64,000 nt of DNA from Caldicoprobacter guelmensis (GTDB taxonomy: Bacteria; Bacillota; Clostridia; Caldicoprobacterales; Caldicoprobacteraceae): positions 186,001 to 250,000 of the forward strand of contig NZ_JAFBDW010000005.1 of assembly GCF_016908415.1 (NCBI RefSeq). Direction: 5' to 3'. Both the position numbers and the translations under genes were made by a program. Numbering within the stretch: the stretch's first letter is position 1; each line of letters opens with the position of its first letter. This document shows positions 19,011 to 26,716 of this stretch, one piece after another. Below the pieces are notes generated by a model, which saw nothing but the letters and a program-made list of their open reading frames with translations, made no database searches and was not told the DNA's origin.

Positions 19011-19205
19011 TATGCTGACTTTAAAACTATTTTTCGCGTTGTCATGCAAAAATTTTTTTGTGAATGGTTATTTTGAGGTATAAAAATAATTGCTATAAGA
19101 GAAGAAATTTGTTATTCTTTTTACTAGAAGAGGGTTTTCTTACGCTATCAAAAAGTATGATTTTTATTTAATCCCTCGCATATAATCTAGAGGGGGGTGG
19201 AGAAA

Positions 19206-20309
19206 TTGAATATTATAATACTTTTTATAATCGGCTGCATTTCAGGTTTTGTTCTGTTTACAAAAGTGTGTCTTACAAACGATGATGTATTTTTCATAAA
19301 AAAACACAAAGTTTCGGTTATAATCCCGGCACGTAACGAAGAAAAAAATTTGCCTTTTTTGCTTGAATCACTAAAAAAACAAACTTATAAACCGGATGAA
19401 ATCGTTGTGGTTGACGATTTTTCGTCGGATAAAACGGGAGAAATCGCCAGGCGGTATGGTGTCAAGGTTATACAAAATCCTCCACTTCCAGCTGGTTGGA
19501 CGGGTAAGAATTGGGCTGTGTGGAATGGTTTTTTAAATTCAACTGGGGATATTCTGGTGTTCCTTGATGCCGATATGCGATTAGCTCCAAGGGCTTTAGA
19601 AGTCCTTATTAAGACTAGAGAGAAGTGTGCTGGGGCTATTTCCGTTGTTCCCTATCATAGACCAGAAAGATTTTATGAGAAACTCTCGCTTATACCTTAT
19701 CTATTAGGCGTGCTCGCTTTTACCTCTCCTTTTGAAAGGAAAAATCCAGTAAAAAGTTTATATGGGTCTTGTATTGTGGTGTCTAGAGAGGATTATGAAA
19801 AGATCAACGGCCATTATAGCGTTAGAGATGAAGTAATGGATGATATGACTCTAGGTAAGAGGTTTTCACAAGCCGGCATTAACGTTGAAAATTTCATAGG
19901 ATATGACCTAGTGTATTTTAGAATGTATCCTAACGGCATAAGAAGCGAAATAGAGGGGTTTAGCAAGAGTGCCGTACTAGGGATGATTAATCTCAGCCGT
20001 TCCACGGTAGCATTAATTGCGCTGTGGTTTATAGGAGTTTTCTTAGCTGAGTTTGTAACACCCCTCTTGATATTGACGAGGCATCCATTGATATGGCCTT
20101 TTTTAGTAGGGTATATTATGTACACCCTTCAAATCGTGTATTTTTTGAAATATGTAGGAGATTATGGTAAGATTATACCTATACTACATTTTTTATCAAC
20201 AGTGTTTTTCGTTGCCATAATGATTTATTCTACGTATCAGGTTTCTTTCAAAGGGTGTGTCTATTGGAAAGGAAGGCAGATTCAGGTTAGAAGTAGGAGG
20301 GGTTTATGA
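19206..20309 (+). CDS. Glycosyltransferase family 2, membrane-bound, CrtQ-like
   Basis: A 367-residue inner-membrane GT2 enzyme. An N-terminal helix (first ~20 residues) is followed by the GT-A domain: VSVIIPARNEEKNLPFLLESL, VVDDFSSDKTGEIA, the metal motif FLDADMRL (near residue 120), and a later DEVMDDMTLGKRF. Two or three C-terminal helices follow (about 270-350). The pattern is close to CrtQ, the glycosyltransferase of staphyloxanthin synthesis, and to other lipid glycosyltransferases. A TATAAT at 19181-19186 and AGGGGGG just before favour a TTG start at 19206; a GTG at 19197 overlaps the ribosome binding site. It overlaps the PlsY-like gene by ATGA. The acceptor is unknown; a lipid is likely. 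Confidence 0.82.
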   Translation: MNIIILFIIGCISGFVLFTKVCLTNDDVFFIKKHKVSVIIPARNEEKNLPFLLESLKKQTYKPDEIVVVDDFSSDKTGEIARRYGVKVIQNPPLPAGWTGKNWAVWNGFLNSTGDILVFLDADMRLAPRALEVLIKTREKCAGAISVVPYHRPERFYEKLSLIPYLLGVLAFTSPFERKNPVKSLYGSCIVVSREDYEKINGHYSVRDEVMDDMTLGKRFSQAGINVENFIGYDLVYFRMYPNGIRSEIEGFSKSAVLGMINLSRSTVALIALWFIGVFLAEFVTPLLILTRHPLIWPFLVGYIMYTLQIVYFLKYVGDYGKIIPILHFLSTVFFVAIMIYSTYQVSFKGCVYWKGRQIQVRSRRGL

Positions 20310-20953
20310 CTGTATTTTACTTCATTATGGAATTTTTATGTGGGTCGCTCATGTTTTCTTACTGGCTTGGCCTTGCTGCTAAAAAGGATTTGAGAAAGGT
20401 GGGAGATGGTAATCCAGGGGCATTTAACCTATGGTTGGCTGCAGGGTTTAAACTGGGCTTGCTGGGGGTATTGTTGGATTTCTTAAAAGGTTATTTCCCT
20501 CTGGTGGTACTGGTACAACGCCAACTGATTGCCGATCTGTCCATAGCCGCTGTGGCTTTTGCGCCGATTTTGGGGCATGCCTTCTCGCCTTTTCTTAAGG
20601 GCAGGGGTGGCAAAGCCATAGCCGTAAGTTTCGGTGTATGGAGTGCTGTTACTCAATTTAGAGTTTCTCTAGTTTATGCAGTAATACTTGCTATTCTTTA
20701 CGTCATAGCGAGAATGGTGTACAGGGGTGAGAGTACACCTACTGAAACCGATGGTTTTATGGTGGTATTCGGTATGTGGATGTTGGGCTTTTACCTCTTT
20801 GTTAGGGCTTTTCCTTATTATCTGCTACTGTTGTGGCTTGAGAATTCCCTTCTTATGACGTATAGAAATAAAGCCAAGCTGCAGGTCTTTTTTAGGGATA
20901 TATATAATAAGTATTGGAACCGCGACACTACTAACACCACCATTGGCATGTAA
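20306..20953 (+). CDS. Glycerol-3-phosphate acyltransferase PlsY-like protein
   Basis: A 215-residue polytopic membrane protein with the PlsY signature in altered form: GDGNPGAFNLWLAAGFKLGLLGVLLDFLKG, and HAFSPFLKGRGGKAIAVSFG. PlsY transfers acyl from acyl-phosphate to glycerol-3-phosphate. In housekeeping PlsY the first motif reads SGNxGATN; here Thr is replaced by Phe, so a divergent paralogue is possible. It overlaps the preceding GT2 gene (ATGA) and has AGGAGGGG, so the two are co-translated. A glycolipid-making pair is a reasonable inference. Confidence 0.8.
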   Translation: MTVFYFIMEFLCGSLMFSYWLGLAAKKDLRKVGDGNPGAFNLWLAAGFKLGLLGVLLDFLKGYFPLVVLVQRQLIADLSIAAVAFAPILGHAFSPFLKGRGGKAIAVSFGVWSAVTQFRVSLVYAVILAILYVIARMVYRGESTPTETDGFMVVFGMWMLGFYLFVRAFPYYLLLLWLENSLLMTYRNKAKLQVFFRDIYNKYWNRDTTNTTIGM

Positions 20954-21060
20954 AAATTTAAACAGGTCCTGTATTGCGCGATTTTTTTAAAAATTGTTAT
21001 TTAGAATGAGATAATTTAATATAATTGGCATAAATGATTCAAAATTGGTGTTGGCGGTTT

Positions 21061-21089
21061 TTGACAATAAAAGTGAAAAAATTTACACT
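21061..21089 (+). promoter_or_regulatory. Promoter in front of the CIRCE element
   Basis: TTGACA (21061-21066), 17 bases, TACACT (21084-21089). The expected RNA start is just left of the CIRCE arms, the usual geometry. Confidence 0.65.
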
Positions 21090-21103
21090 CTACTCTAGGT
21101 TTA

Positions 21104-21130
21104 TTAGCACTCACAATTGTCGAGTGCTAA
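21104..21130 (+). promoter_or_regulatory. CIRCE element (HrcA operator)
   Basis: TTAGCACTC, 9 bases, GAGTGCTAA: an exact match to the classic CIRCE consensus bound by the HrcA repressor. No hrcA, groES or groEL gene follows; the next clear gene on the strand is a sugar nucleotidyltransferase at 21363. Confidence 0.93.
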
Positions 21131-21296
21131 TAAAATTAAAATTGTTCTAAAAATTAAGCCGGTAACCAGCCATTTTAAAGTTTTTTCAGTTTCTGTACAG
21201 GCATGTGTTAAAGCACTTTTACAGGCATTCATAGGTGATCAAATCCATCCACGAAAATATACTGATGATATTAAAAATTTTATCGAGAAATTCTAA
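21117..21296 (+). other. 59-codon stop-free frame after CIRCE, possible gene remnant
   Basis: An open frame from a TTG inside the CIRCE spacer to TAA at 21294. Its last part reads SVQACVKALLQAFIGDQIHP and continues to KNFIEKF, which looks protein-like. There is no ribosome binding site, and the frame is closed upstream by a TAG. It may be the tail of a decayed heat-shock gene or chance. Confidence 0.2.
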
Positions 21297-21362
21297 AGTC
21301 GTATTGCTTTCTTCAAATTGTTTGATTTTGTATCAACAATTTTGAAGGGGGGATGCGACTTT

Positions 21363-22406
21363 ATGAAGGCATTATTTCTTGTGGGAGGAATGGGGACAAG
21401 GTTGAGACCTTTGACCAATAAGATACCGAAACCTATGGTACCTATTATGGGCAAACCATTACTTGAAAGGAGTATACTTAACCTTAAAAATATTGGGATA
21501 AATGAGGTTGTATTGAGCACTTGCTATAGAGCCCAGCATATTCAAAAACACTTCGGTGATGGGCAAAGGTTTGGTATGAGAATTTATCATGTTAGAGAAG
21601 ATATACCGCTTGGGACTGGTGGAGCAATAAAAAATACTGAAAAGTACTTTGATGATACATTTTTAATATTCAATTCGGATATTTTAAGCGATATAAACTT
21701 AAAAGAGCTTGTAGAATATCACAAGAAAAAAGCGGCTGATGTTACCATTGCCGTGACACAAGTCGATAATCCGTCAATGTATGGGGTTATAGAATATGAT
21801 GAGAATGATTATGCTGTATCCTTTAGGGAAAAGCCACAGCCTGAAGAGGTTACTTCTAATTTTGTAAATGCGGGAGTGTATGTATTTGAGCCCAAAGTTT
21901 TAAAGGAGATACCTGGAGGACGGGTGGTATCGGTTGAAAGGGAAGTATTTCCTAAACTTCTTGAAAAAGGTTATAAGATTGCTGTATATAAAGGATGCTC
22001 TTATTGGATAGATATAGGCACTCCTGAGAAGTATCTGCAGGCCCATATGGACATAATGGCGGGCAAATGTAGGATAAGCGGATTGGATTTTTCGGATAAA
22101 GGAGTATATAGAGGACCTGGTTCTAGCATACACGGTTCTGTCAAAATACAGGGGCCTGTATATATAGGTGCTAATGTAAAGATTGAGGAGAATGCGATTA
22201 TAGGGCCTAATGCTATTATAGGAAACAATGTGCATGTAGGTCAGGGAGCAAAGATTATAGGAAGCGTCATATGGGATGATGTGGTGGTGGAAAGCGGAGC
22301 CAAGCTGGTCAATACTATTGTGGCCTCCAATTGCAGGATAAAACAAGGATGTGAACATTACAGGACTGTATATGCGGAGGAAGATAGTCGACTCATGGCA
22401 ATATAA
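21363..22406 (+). CDS. Sugar-1-phosphate nucleotidyltransferase (mannose-1-phosphate guanylyltransferase-like)
   Basis: A 347-residue enzyme that makes an NDP-sugar, most likely GDP-mannose. The N-terminal nucleotidyltransferase domain starts MKALFLVGGMGTRLRPLTNKIPKPMVP (signature GGxGTRLRPLT and KPM) and has FNSDILSD and GVIEYD. The C-terminal ~90 residues are a left-handed beta-helix of hexapeptide repeats (IEENAIIGPNAIIGNNVHVG). I start at ATG 21363, giving the standard N-terminus. The following GT4 and six-hairpin genes suggest it feeds a mannosyl-glycan route. UDP-glucose or glucose-1-phosphate specificity cannot be ruled out from sequence. Confidence 0.85.
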   Translation: MKALFLVGGMGTRLRPLTNKIPKPMVPIMGKPLLERSILNLKNIGINEVVLSTCYRAQHIQKHFGDGQRFGMRIYHVREDIPLGTGGAIKNTEKYFDDTFLIFNSDILSDINLKELVEYHKKKAADVTIAVTQVDNPSMYGVIEYDENDYAVSFREKPQPEEVTSNFVNAGVYVFEPKVLKEIPGGRVVSVEREVFPKLLEKGYKIAVYKGCSYWIDIGTPEKYLQAHMDIMAGKCRISGLDFSDKGVYRGPGSSIHGSVKIQGPVYIGANVKIEENAIIGPNAIIGNNVHVGQGAKIIGSVIWDDVVVESGAKLVNTIVASNCRIKQGCEHYRTVYAEEDSRLMAI

Positions 22407-22489
22407 ATATTTTTCATGAGCGGTCAGTTTGTGGGATAAAGCTTGGATTTCGGTTTATAAAATCTAGTAGGGAAGGGGAGTGGTGAAGG

Positions 22490-23668
22490 ATGATGCTCAA
22501 TAGAGCCAGGAATGTCGTATTTGTAAGTACTTATCCACCTAGGGAGTGTGGTTTGGCTACTTTCACTCAGGATTTGGTAAACGAGTTGGAGGATATAAAA
22601 CTTGTAAATAAGCCAAAGGTTATTGCCATAAGCAATGGGTATTATCAATATGATGACAGGGTCATAATGGAGATTTACCAATATGAGAGGGACAGCTATA
22701 TAAAGGCTGCCAAGCAGCTTAATGAAACTGATACGGAGCTTGTGGTCATTGAACATGAATATGGGATATTTGGTGGCGATTGGGGAGATTACATCTTTGA
22801 TTTTACGGATAATCTTAATATACCGTTTATAACCACTTTGCATACTGTCCTCCTTGAACCTTCTAATAAGCAAAAGGAGATTATAAAAATTTTGGCGGAA
22901 AAGAGTCAAAAAGTTGTGACCATGGCAAACAACACCGTTAAGATTTTAACAGAGGTGTATGGAATAGACCGTGGCAAAATCGAGGTTATACCTCATGGCG
23001 TACCCTATAAAATTGTGGAACCAAGAGAGAAGCTCAAAGAGAGGTACGGCTTTAAAGGGAGGCAGATAATTAGCACCTTCGGGCTTATAAGTCCGGGTAA
23101 GGGTTTGGAGTATGGTATAGAAGCTATAGCAAAGGTGGCAAAAAAGCACCCAGATGTACTGTATCTCATATTGGGGCAGACACATCCGTGTGTAAAAAAG
23201 GAATATGGTGAAAGCTATAGGGAGAAATTGGAGGAATTAGTAAGGCGGTTGGGTGTGGAGACAAATGTATGCTTTGTAAATAAATACCTTACAAAGGATG
23301 AGGTCATACAATATTTACAGCTTTCGGATATATACATGACGCCGTATCTTAGTAGGGAGCAGGCAGTGAGTGGTACACTGGCCTATGCAGTGGGGTATGG
23401 AAAGGTAATAGTATCTACGCCATATCCATATGCTAAAGAGATGTTGGCAGATGGGAGAGGTATGCTGGCTGAGTTTGCAGATTCTGAATCGTTGGCAAAG
23501 TGCATCAATTATATACTGGACCATCCGGAGGTGCAGAGTGAAATGGAGAAAAAGACTCTGGCTCTTGGTAGGACCATGACATGGAAGAATGTCGCAAATC
23601 AGTATGCCCGGCTGTTTATGAAAGCCATTGAGGAAGCCCAATTGAAAGGAGATATGTTGGTAGGATGA
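22490..23668 (+). CDS. Glycosyltransferase family 4
   Basis: A 392-residue retaining GT-B enzyme. The N-terminal Rossmann half begins FVSTYPPRECGLATFTQDLV. The C-terminal nucleotide-sugar half has FGLISPGKGLEYGIEAI and LSREQAVSGTLAYAVGYGKVIVSTPY, holding the E-x7-E type region. It has no membrane segment, so it is cytoplasmic or peripheral. The start ATG lies after GTGGTGAAGG; ATG 22493 is an alternative. It overlaps the next gene (ATGATG/TGA). Given the GDP-mannose-type synthase upstream, a mannosyltransferase is a fair guess. Confidence 0.85.
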   Translation: MMLNRARNVVFVSTYPPRECGLATFTQDLVNELEDIKLVNKPKVIAISNGYYQYDDRVIMEIYQYERDSYIKAAKQLNETDTELVVIEHEYGIFGGDWGDYIFDFTDNLNIPFITTLHTVLLEPSNKQKEIIKILAEKSQKVVTMANNTVKILTEVYGIDRGKIEVIPHGVPYKIVEPREKLKERYGFKGRQIISTFGLISPGKGLEYGIEAIAKVAKKHPDVLYLILGQTHPCVKKEYGESYREKLEELVRRLGVETNVCFVNKYLTKDEVIQYLQLSDIYMTPYLSREQAVSGTLAYAVGYGKVIVSTPYPYAKEMLADGRGMLAEFADSESLAKCINYILDHPEVQSEMEKKTLALGRTMTWKNVANQYARLFMKAIEEAQLKGDMLVG

Positions 23669-24735
23669 TGCTGTACGATTTGATAAAGATGAAAAATGAG
23701 CAGCATATCTTCCGTATGACTGATGATACAGGAATGCTGCAGCATGCCAAGTATGGGGTACCTGATCCTACCAAGGGCTATACCACCGATGACAATGCAA
23801 GGGCACTGATCATGGCGGTACTTCTTTATGAGCAAAGGCCAGTAAAAAGGTACGAAAATCTTATCTACCGGTATACCAGCTTTTTGCTTAATGCGCAGAA
23901 TGAGGATGGATGGTTCAAAAACTTCATGGGTTATGACAGGAGGTTTGCGGAAGAAAGGGGTTCTGAAGATTGTTTTGGGAGATGTTTATGGGCGCTGGGA
24001 TTTACTATATCCAATCAACATGTGCCTGTAAACATACGGCGTGTTGCTAAGTACATTTTGGGTAAATCTCTTCCCAATTGTGACAAGCTGCTCTCTATTA
24101 GAGGTAAGGCCTATTCAATTATAGGGCTGAGTTTTTTGGATGATGACCATGCCAGAGGAATAATAAGTAATCTTGCTGCTTCTTTGGCAGAGGAGTATTA
24201 TAAACACTGCCGAGAAAATTGGAAGTGGTTTGAAGACGTGCTTACTTATAGCAATGCTGTGTTACCGTGGGCTATGCTGGCGGCTTTTCAGACAACGCAG
24301 GAAGAGAGTTTCAAAGATATAGGTTTAGAAAGTTTGGGATTTTTGGAAAAACAAACTTTTAAAAAGGGTTATTTCAAACCCATTGGATGCAATGGTTGGT
24401 TTAAAAAGGGAAGTAATCCGGCTGAGTTTGACGAACAACCCGTTGAGGCTTGTGAAATGTTGCTTGCTTATCTTAAAGCATATGAAATAACAGAAAAAGA
24501 TGAGTATCTTGAAAAGGCGAAAAAGTGCTGCAGGTGGTATACGGGGTATAACTCCAAGGGAGTTAGCCTTATTGATCCAGAAACAGGTGGATGTTATGAC
24601 GGCATTACAAGGGAAGGTGTAAACCTGAATCAGGGAGCGGAAAGTCTTATATCTTACTATATTGCCGTACTTAGTATGGAAAGGTTTTGCAGCAGTTCGG
24701 CTGAAAAGTATTATTATCTTTCAAAATGGGCATAA
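23665..24735 (+). CDS. Six-hairpin (alpha/alpha) glycosidase-like protein
   Basis: A 356-residue all-helical protein of the type found beside or fused to GT4 enzymes. It opens MTDDTGMLQHAKYGVPDPTKGYTTDDNARALIMA; further motifs are QNEDGWFKNFMGYDR, EDCFGRCLWALG, WFEDVLTYSNAVLPWAML and FDEQPVEACEM. These aromatic and acidic patches fit an (alpha/alpha)6 barrel with a carbohydrate site. It is translationally coupled to the GT4 gene. No characterised activity is recalled with confidence; trimming, epimerising or binding the GT4 product are options. Confidence 0.7.
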   Translation: MMLYDLIKMKNEQHIFRMTDDTGMLQHAKYGVPDPTKGYTTDDNARALIMAVLLYEQRPVKRYENLIYRYTSFLLNAQNEDGWFKNFMGYDRRFAEERGSEDCFGRCLWALGFTISNQHVPVNIRRVAKYILGKSLPNCDKLLSIRGKAYSIIGLSFLDDDHARGIISNLAASLAEEYYKHCRENWKWFEDVLTYSNAVLPWAMLAAFQTTQEESFKDIGLESLGFLEKQTFKKGYFKPIGCNGWFKKGSNPAEFDEQPVEACEMLLAYLKAYEITEKDEYLEKAKKCCRWYTGYNSKGVSLIDPETGGCYDGITREGVNLNQGAESLISYYIAVLSMERFCSSSAEKYYYLSKWA

Positions 24736-24747
24736 TTGTTGTAAAAA

Positions 24748-24769
24748 CACCTGGCACCCATGCCAGGTG
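24748..24769. repeat. Perfect hairpin CACCTGGCA-CCCA-TGCCAGGTG
   Basis: A 9-bp perfect stem with a 4-base loop, with an A-run on each side. On the minus strand it is followed by TTTTT and so reads as a terminator there, although both flanking genes are on the plus strand. It covers the first ATG (24760) of the next frame. Confidence 0.6.
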
Positions 24770-24822
24770 AAAAATTTATTGAACAAAGGCATTTGCGGTT
24801 GACCACGATGGGAGTGGTGTCG

Positions 24823-25524
24823 GTGGGCAAATGTCTTTTGAGTATCGATTGGGATTACTTTATATGTTCCAAGGCGAGTGAATATTCCTATATAGAAAAT
24901 TCAAAAAGTATACTGGATGCGTGGTATAAGCGCTATTTTATATTTAGAAAGCAAGGAAAAGACCTTCAACGTTTATACAGTCTGTCTCCTGAGATAAGGG
25001 ATTTTTGGATGAAAGTTAAACAAAAATTTGCCATTGAGCCCAAAGTAAAAGTTTATATATCTGACTCTCATGTTATTTCATATAAAGTTGCTAAAGAGAG
25101 TAGGTGCTCTGAAGTCTACTTGTTTGATGCCCACGCTGACCTAGGGTATGGGGGATTGGCTTCGCTAAATTTTGAGTTAAACTGTGCCAATTGGCTGGGA
25201 AAACTTTTGAAAGAGAAAATCATCCAGAGAGCAAATATTATATATAGCCCTTATGCGTTTGAAAAGCCTCATGATTTTAGGGAAATCAATGCAATATATG
25301 ATGTAAAATATCTCCGGTGGGAAAATATTCCTACGGGCATTGAGGTAGTTGCAGTTCATATATGCAGATCGGGAGCTTGGACTCCTCCATGGTATGATGC
25401 CAACTTCTTAAACTTTATCCAGGATTCCGGGTTGTCCAACATAGAGTTTATAGACTTTAAGGTAAGAAATTGGAATACCAGAGATATAAATCTGTCGCAG
25501 CAGATCAAATATATGTTGGCGTGA
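24823..25524 (+). CDS. UPF0489/arginase-fold-like protein
   Basis: About 233 residues. It carries SIDWDYFICS near the N-terminus, DSHVIS, and LFDAHADLGYGG in the middle, a DAHxD signature like the metal site of ureohydrolases and UPF0489 proteins. Later AVHICRSGAWTPPWYDANF is conserved-looking. The frame opens at ATG 24760, but that codon is in the loop of a perfect hairpin; GTG 24823 after GGAG (24810-24813) is my preferred start, with 24808 or 24814 possible. It ends the GDP-mannose/GT4 cluster. A metal-dependent C-N or related hydrolase is possible; function is unknown. Confidence 0.6.
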   Translation: MGKCLLSIDWDYFICSKASEYSYIENSKSILDAWYKRYFIFRKQGKDLQRLYSLSPEIRDFWMKVKQKFAIEPKVKVYISDSHVISYKVAKESRCSEVYLFDAHADLGYGGLASLNFELNCANWLGKLLKEKIIQRANIIYSPYAFEKPHDFREINAIYDVKYLRWENIPTGIEVVAVHICRSGAWTPPWYDANFLNFIQDSGLSNIEFIDFKVRNWNTRDINLSQQIKYMLA

Positions 25525-25718
25525 AATATTTAGATTAACCACAAGTAAACAGAAAAATAAATTTTAAGCGGCATTTGCTATTGCATTAGATTGGAAAAGT
25601 GTTTTACAATTAAAATAAAGAAACGGCTTTTGTAGATTATTTTAAACATATTGCTAACGCTAAAAGGGTTATCTGAGGGGTGGTTGTCAATACATGAAAA
25701 TTAGGAGGGGGATGGAAA

Positions 25719-26570
25719 ATGAGAGAATTATTCCCAAGAACAAATGTGGGGGGCGTATCGCTTTCCAGAATGATCATTGGTACAAATTGGATTCTGGGGT
25801 ACAGCCACACCAGTTTGGCAGCCGATAATTTAATCAGGCATAGAAATAGTTCGCCGCACGTTATAGCTGACATGCTTGAAGTGTTCCTTGAAGCAGGCGT
25901 AGATACCATTATGGGGCCGTTTGTCGATAATCCCCATCTTGTAGAAGCTGTAAAGCTTGCTGAAGACCGTACTGGTAAAGGGATGATAATAATTGATACA
26001 CCTATAATTAATGTGGATGATAATGCAGAGGCGCGTAAGGAAGCTGAAAGAGTAATTGCAAATAGTAAAAAATTGGGTGCCACATTATGCCTTCCGCATC
26101 ATACTTCGGTGGAGCAGCTGGTCAACAAAAATAGAAAAACTATTGAAAGGCTGCCGGATTACCTTAAGATGATACGCGATCACGATATGATACCTGGGCT
26201 TTCCTGTCACATGCCTGAACTCGTTATTTACTCTGACCTTAATGAATATGACGTGGAGACTTATATACAGATTTACAACTGCATGGGCTTTTTAATGCAG
26301 GTAGAGATTGAATACATACATAAGGTGATATGGAATGCTAAAAAACCGGTTATAACAATAAAGCCCATGGCGGCTGGGCGTGTAAGTCCTTTTGTAGGGT
26401 TGACTTTTGTGTGGCATACAATTCGTCCCTGTGACATGGTGACGGTTGGTTGTTTGACGCCGGATGAGGCTGCTGAGGATATAGAGATATCGCTGGCGGC
26501 GCTACAAGGTCGTCCGCCCGAATTGAAAGGCCGCAGCAGTCCTAAAAAGACGGAAATAATGAGGGATTAA
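25719..26570 (+). CDS. Conserved hypothetical protein, TIM-barrel-like
   Basis: 283 residues, soluble. Alternating strand/helix spacing, a start RELFPRTNVGGVSLSRMIIGTNWILGYSHTS and segments such as AGVDTIMGPFVDNP, PGLSCHMPELVIYSD and KPVITIKPMAAGRVSP give it the look of an aldo-keto-reductase or amidohydrolase-like barrel. I could not match it to a named family. The start follows TTAGGAGGGGGATGG. It is the first gene before the arabinose-type operon, separated by a 146-base gap with that operon's own promoter. A link to sugar metabolism is suggested by position only. Confidence 0.6.
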   Translation: MRELFPRTNVGGVSLSRMIIGTNWILGYSHTSLAADNLIRHRNSSPHVIADMLEVFLEAGVDTIMGPFVDNPHLVEAVKLAEDRTGKGMIIIDTPIINVDDNAEARKEAERVIANSKKLGATLCLPHHTSVEQLVNKNRKTIERLPDYLKMIRDHDMIPGLSCHMPELVIYSDLNEYDVETYIQIYNCMGFLMQVEIEYIHKVIWNAKKPVITIKPMAAGRVSPFVGLTFVWHTIRPCDMVTVGCLTPDEAAEDIEISLAALQGRPPELKGRSSPKKTEIMRD

Positions 26571-26639
26571 TCATGTTGCAAAAAGAATTTTGAGCTTAGG
26601 TTTTTTCATAAGCTTTTTTCTTTTTATTTTACTTTTAAG

Positions 26640-26655
26640 ACTTGTGCATACAAGT
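26640..26655. promoter_or_regulatory. Candidate AraR operator
   Basis: ACTTGT-GCAT-ACAAGT is a perfect 6+4+6 inverted repeat resembling AraR boxes of Bacilli. It overlaps the -35 region of the promoter of the isomerase-araR-araB operon, which is ideal for repression. Confidence 0.7.
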
Positions 26656-26671
26656 AATGTGGTAGTATAAT
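26643..26671 (+). promoter_or_regulatory. Promoter of the arabinose-type operon
   Basis: TTGTGC (26643-26648), 17 bases, TATAAT (26666-26671). The weak -35 lies inside the palindrome. Confidence 0.65.
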
Positions 26672-26716
26672 GATACTGGAAGTCAATAATTGTTCAAAGG
26701 GGAGGGTGACTTTATT

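Larger units (their letters stand above)
20954..21362 (+). promoter_or_regulatory. Intergenic region with heat-shock-type promoter (409 bp)
   Basis: Contains a promoter, a perfect CIRCE operator and a 59-codon stop-free frame, described separately. The nucleotidyltransferase gene starts at its right end after GGGGGGATGCG. Confidence 0.6.

Noticed and set aside
22424..22909. 161-codon minus-strand frame inside the GT4 gene
   Set aside because: Shadow of a clear GT4 coding sequence, without start signal.
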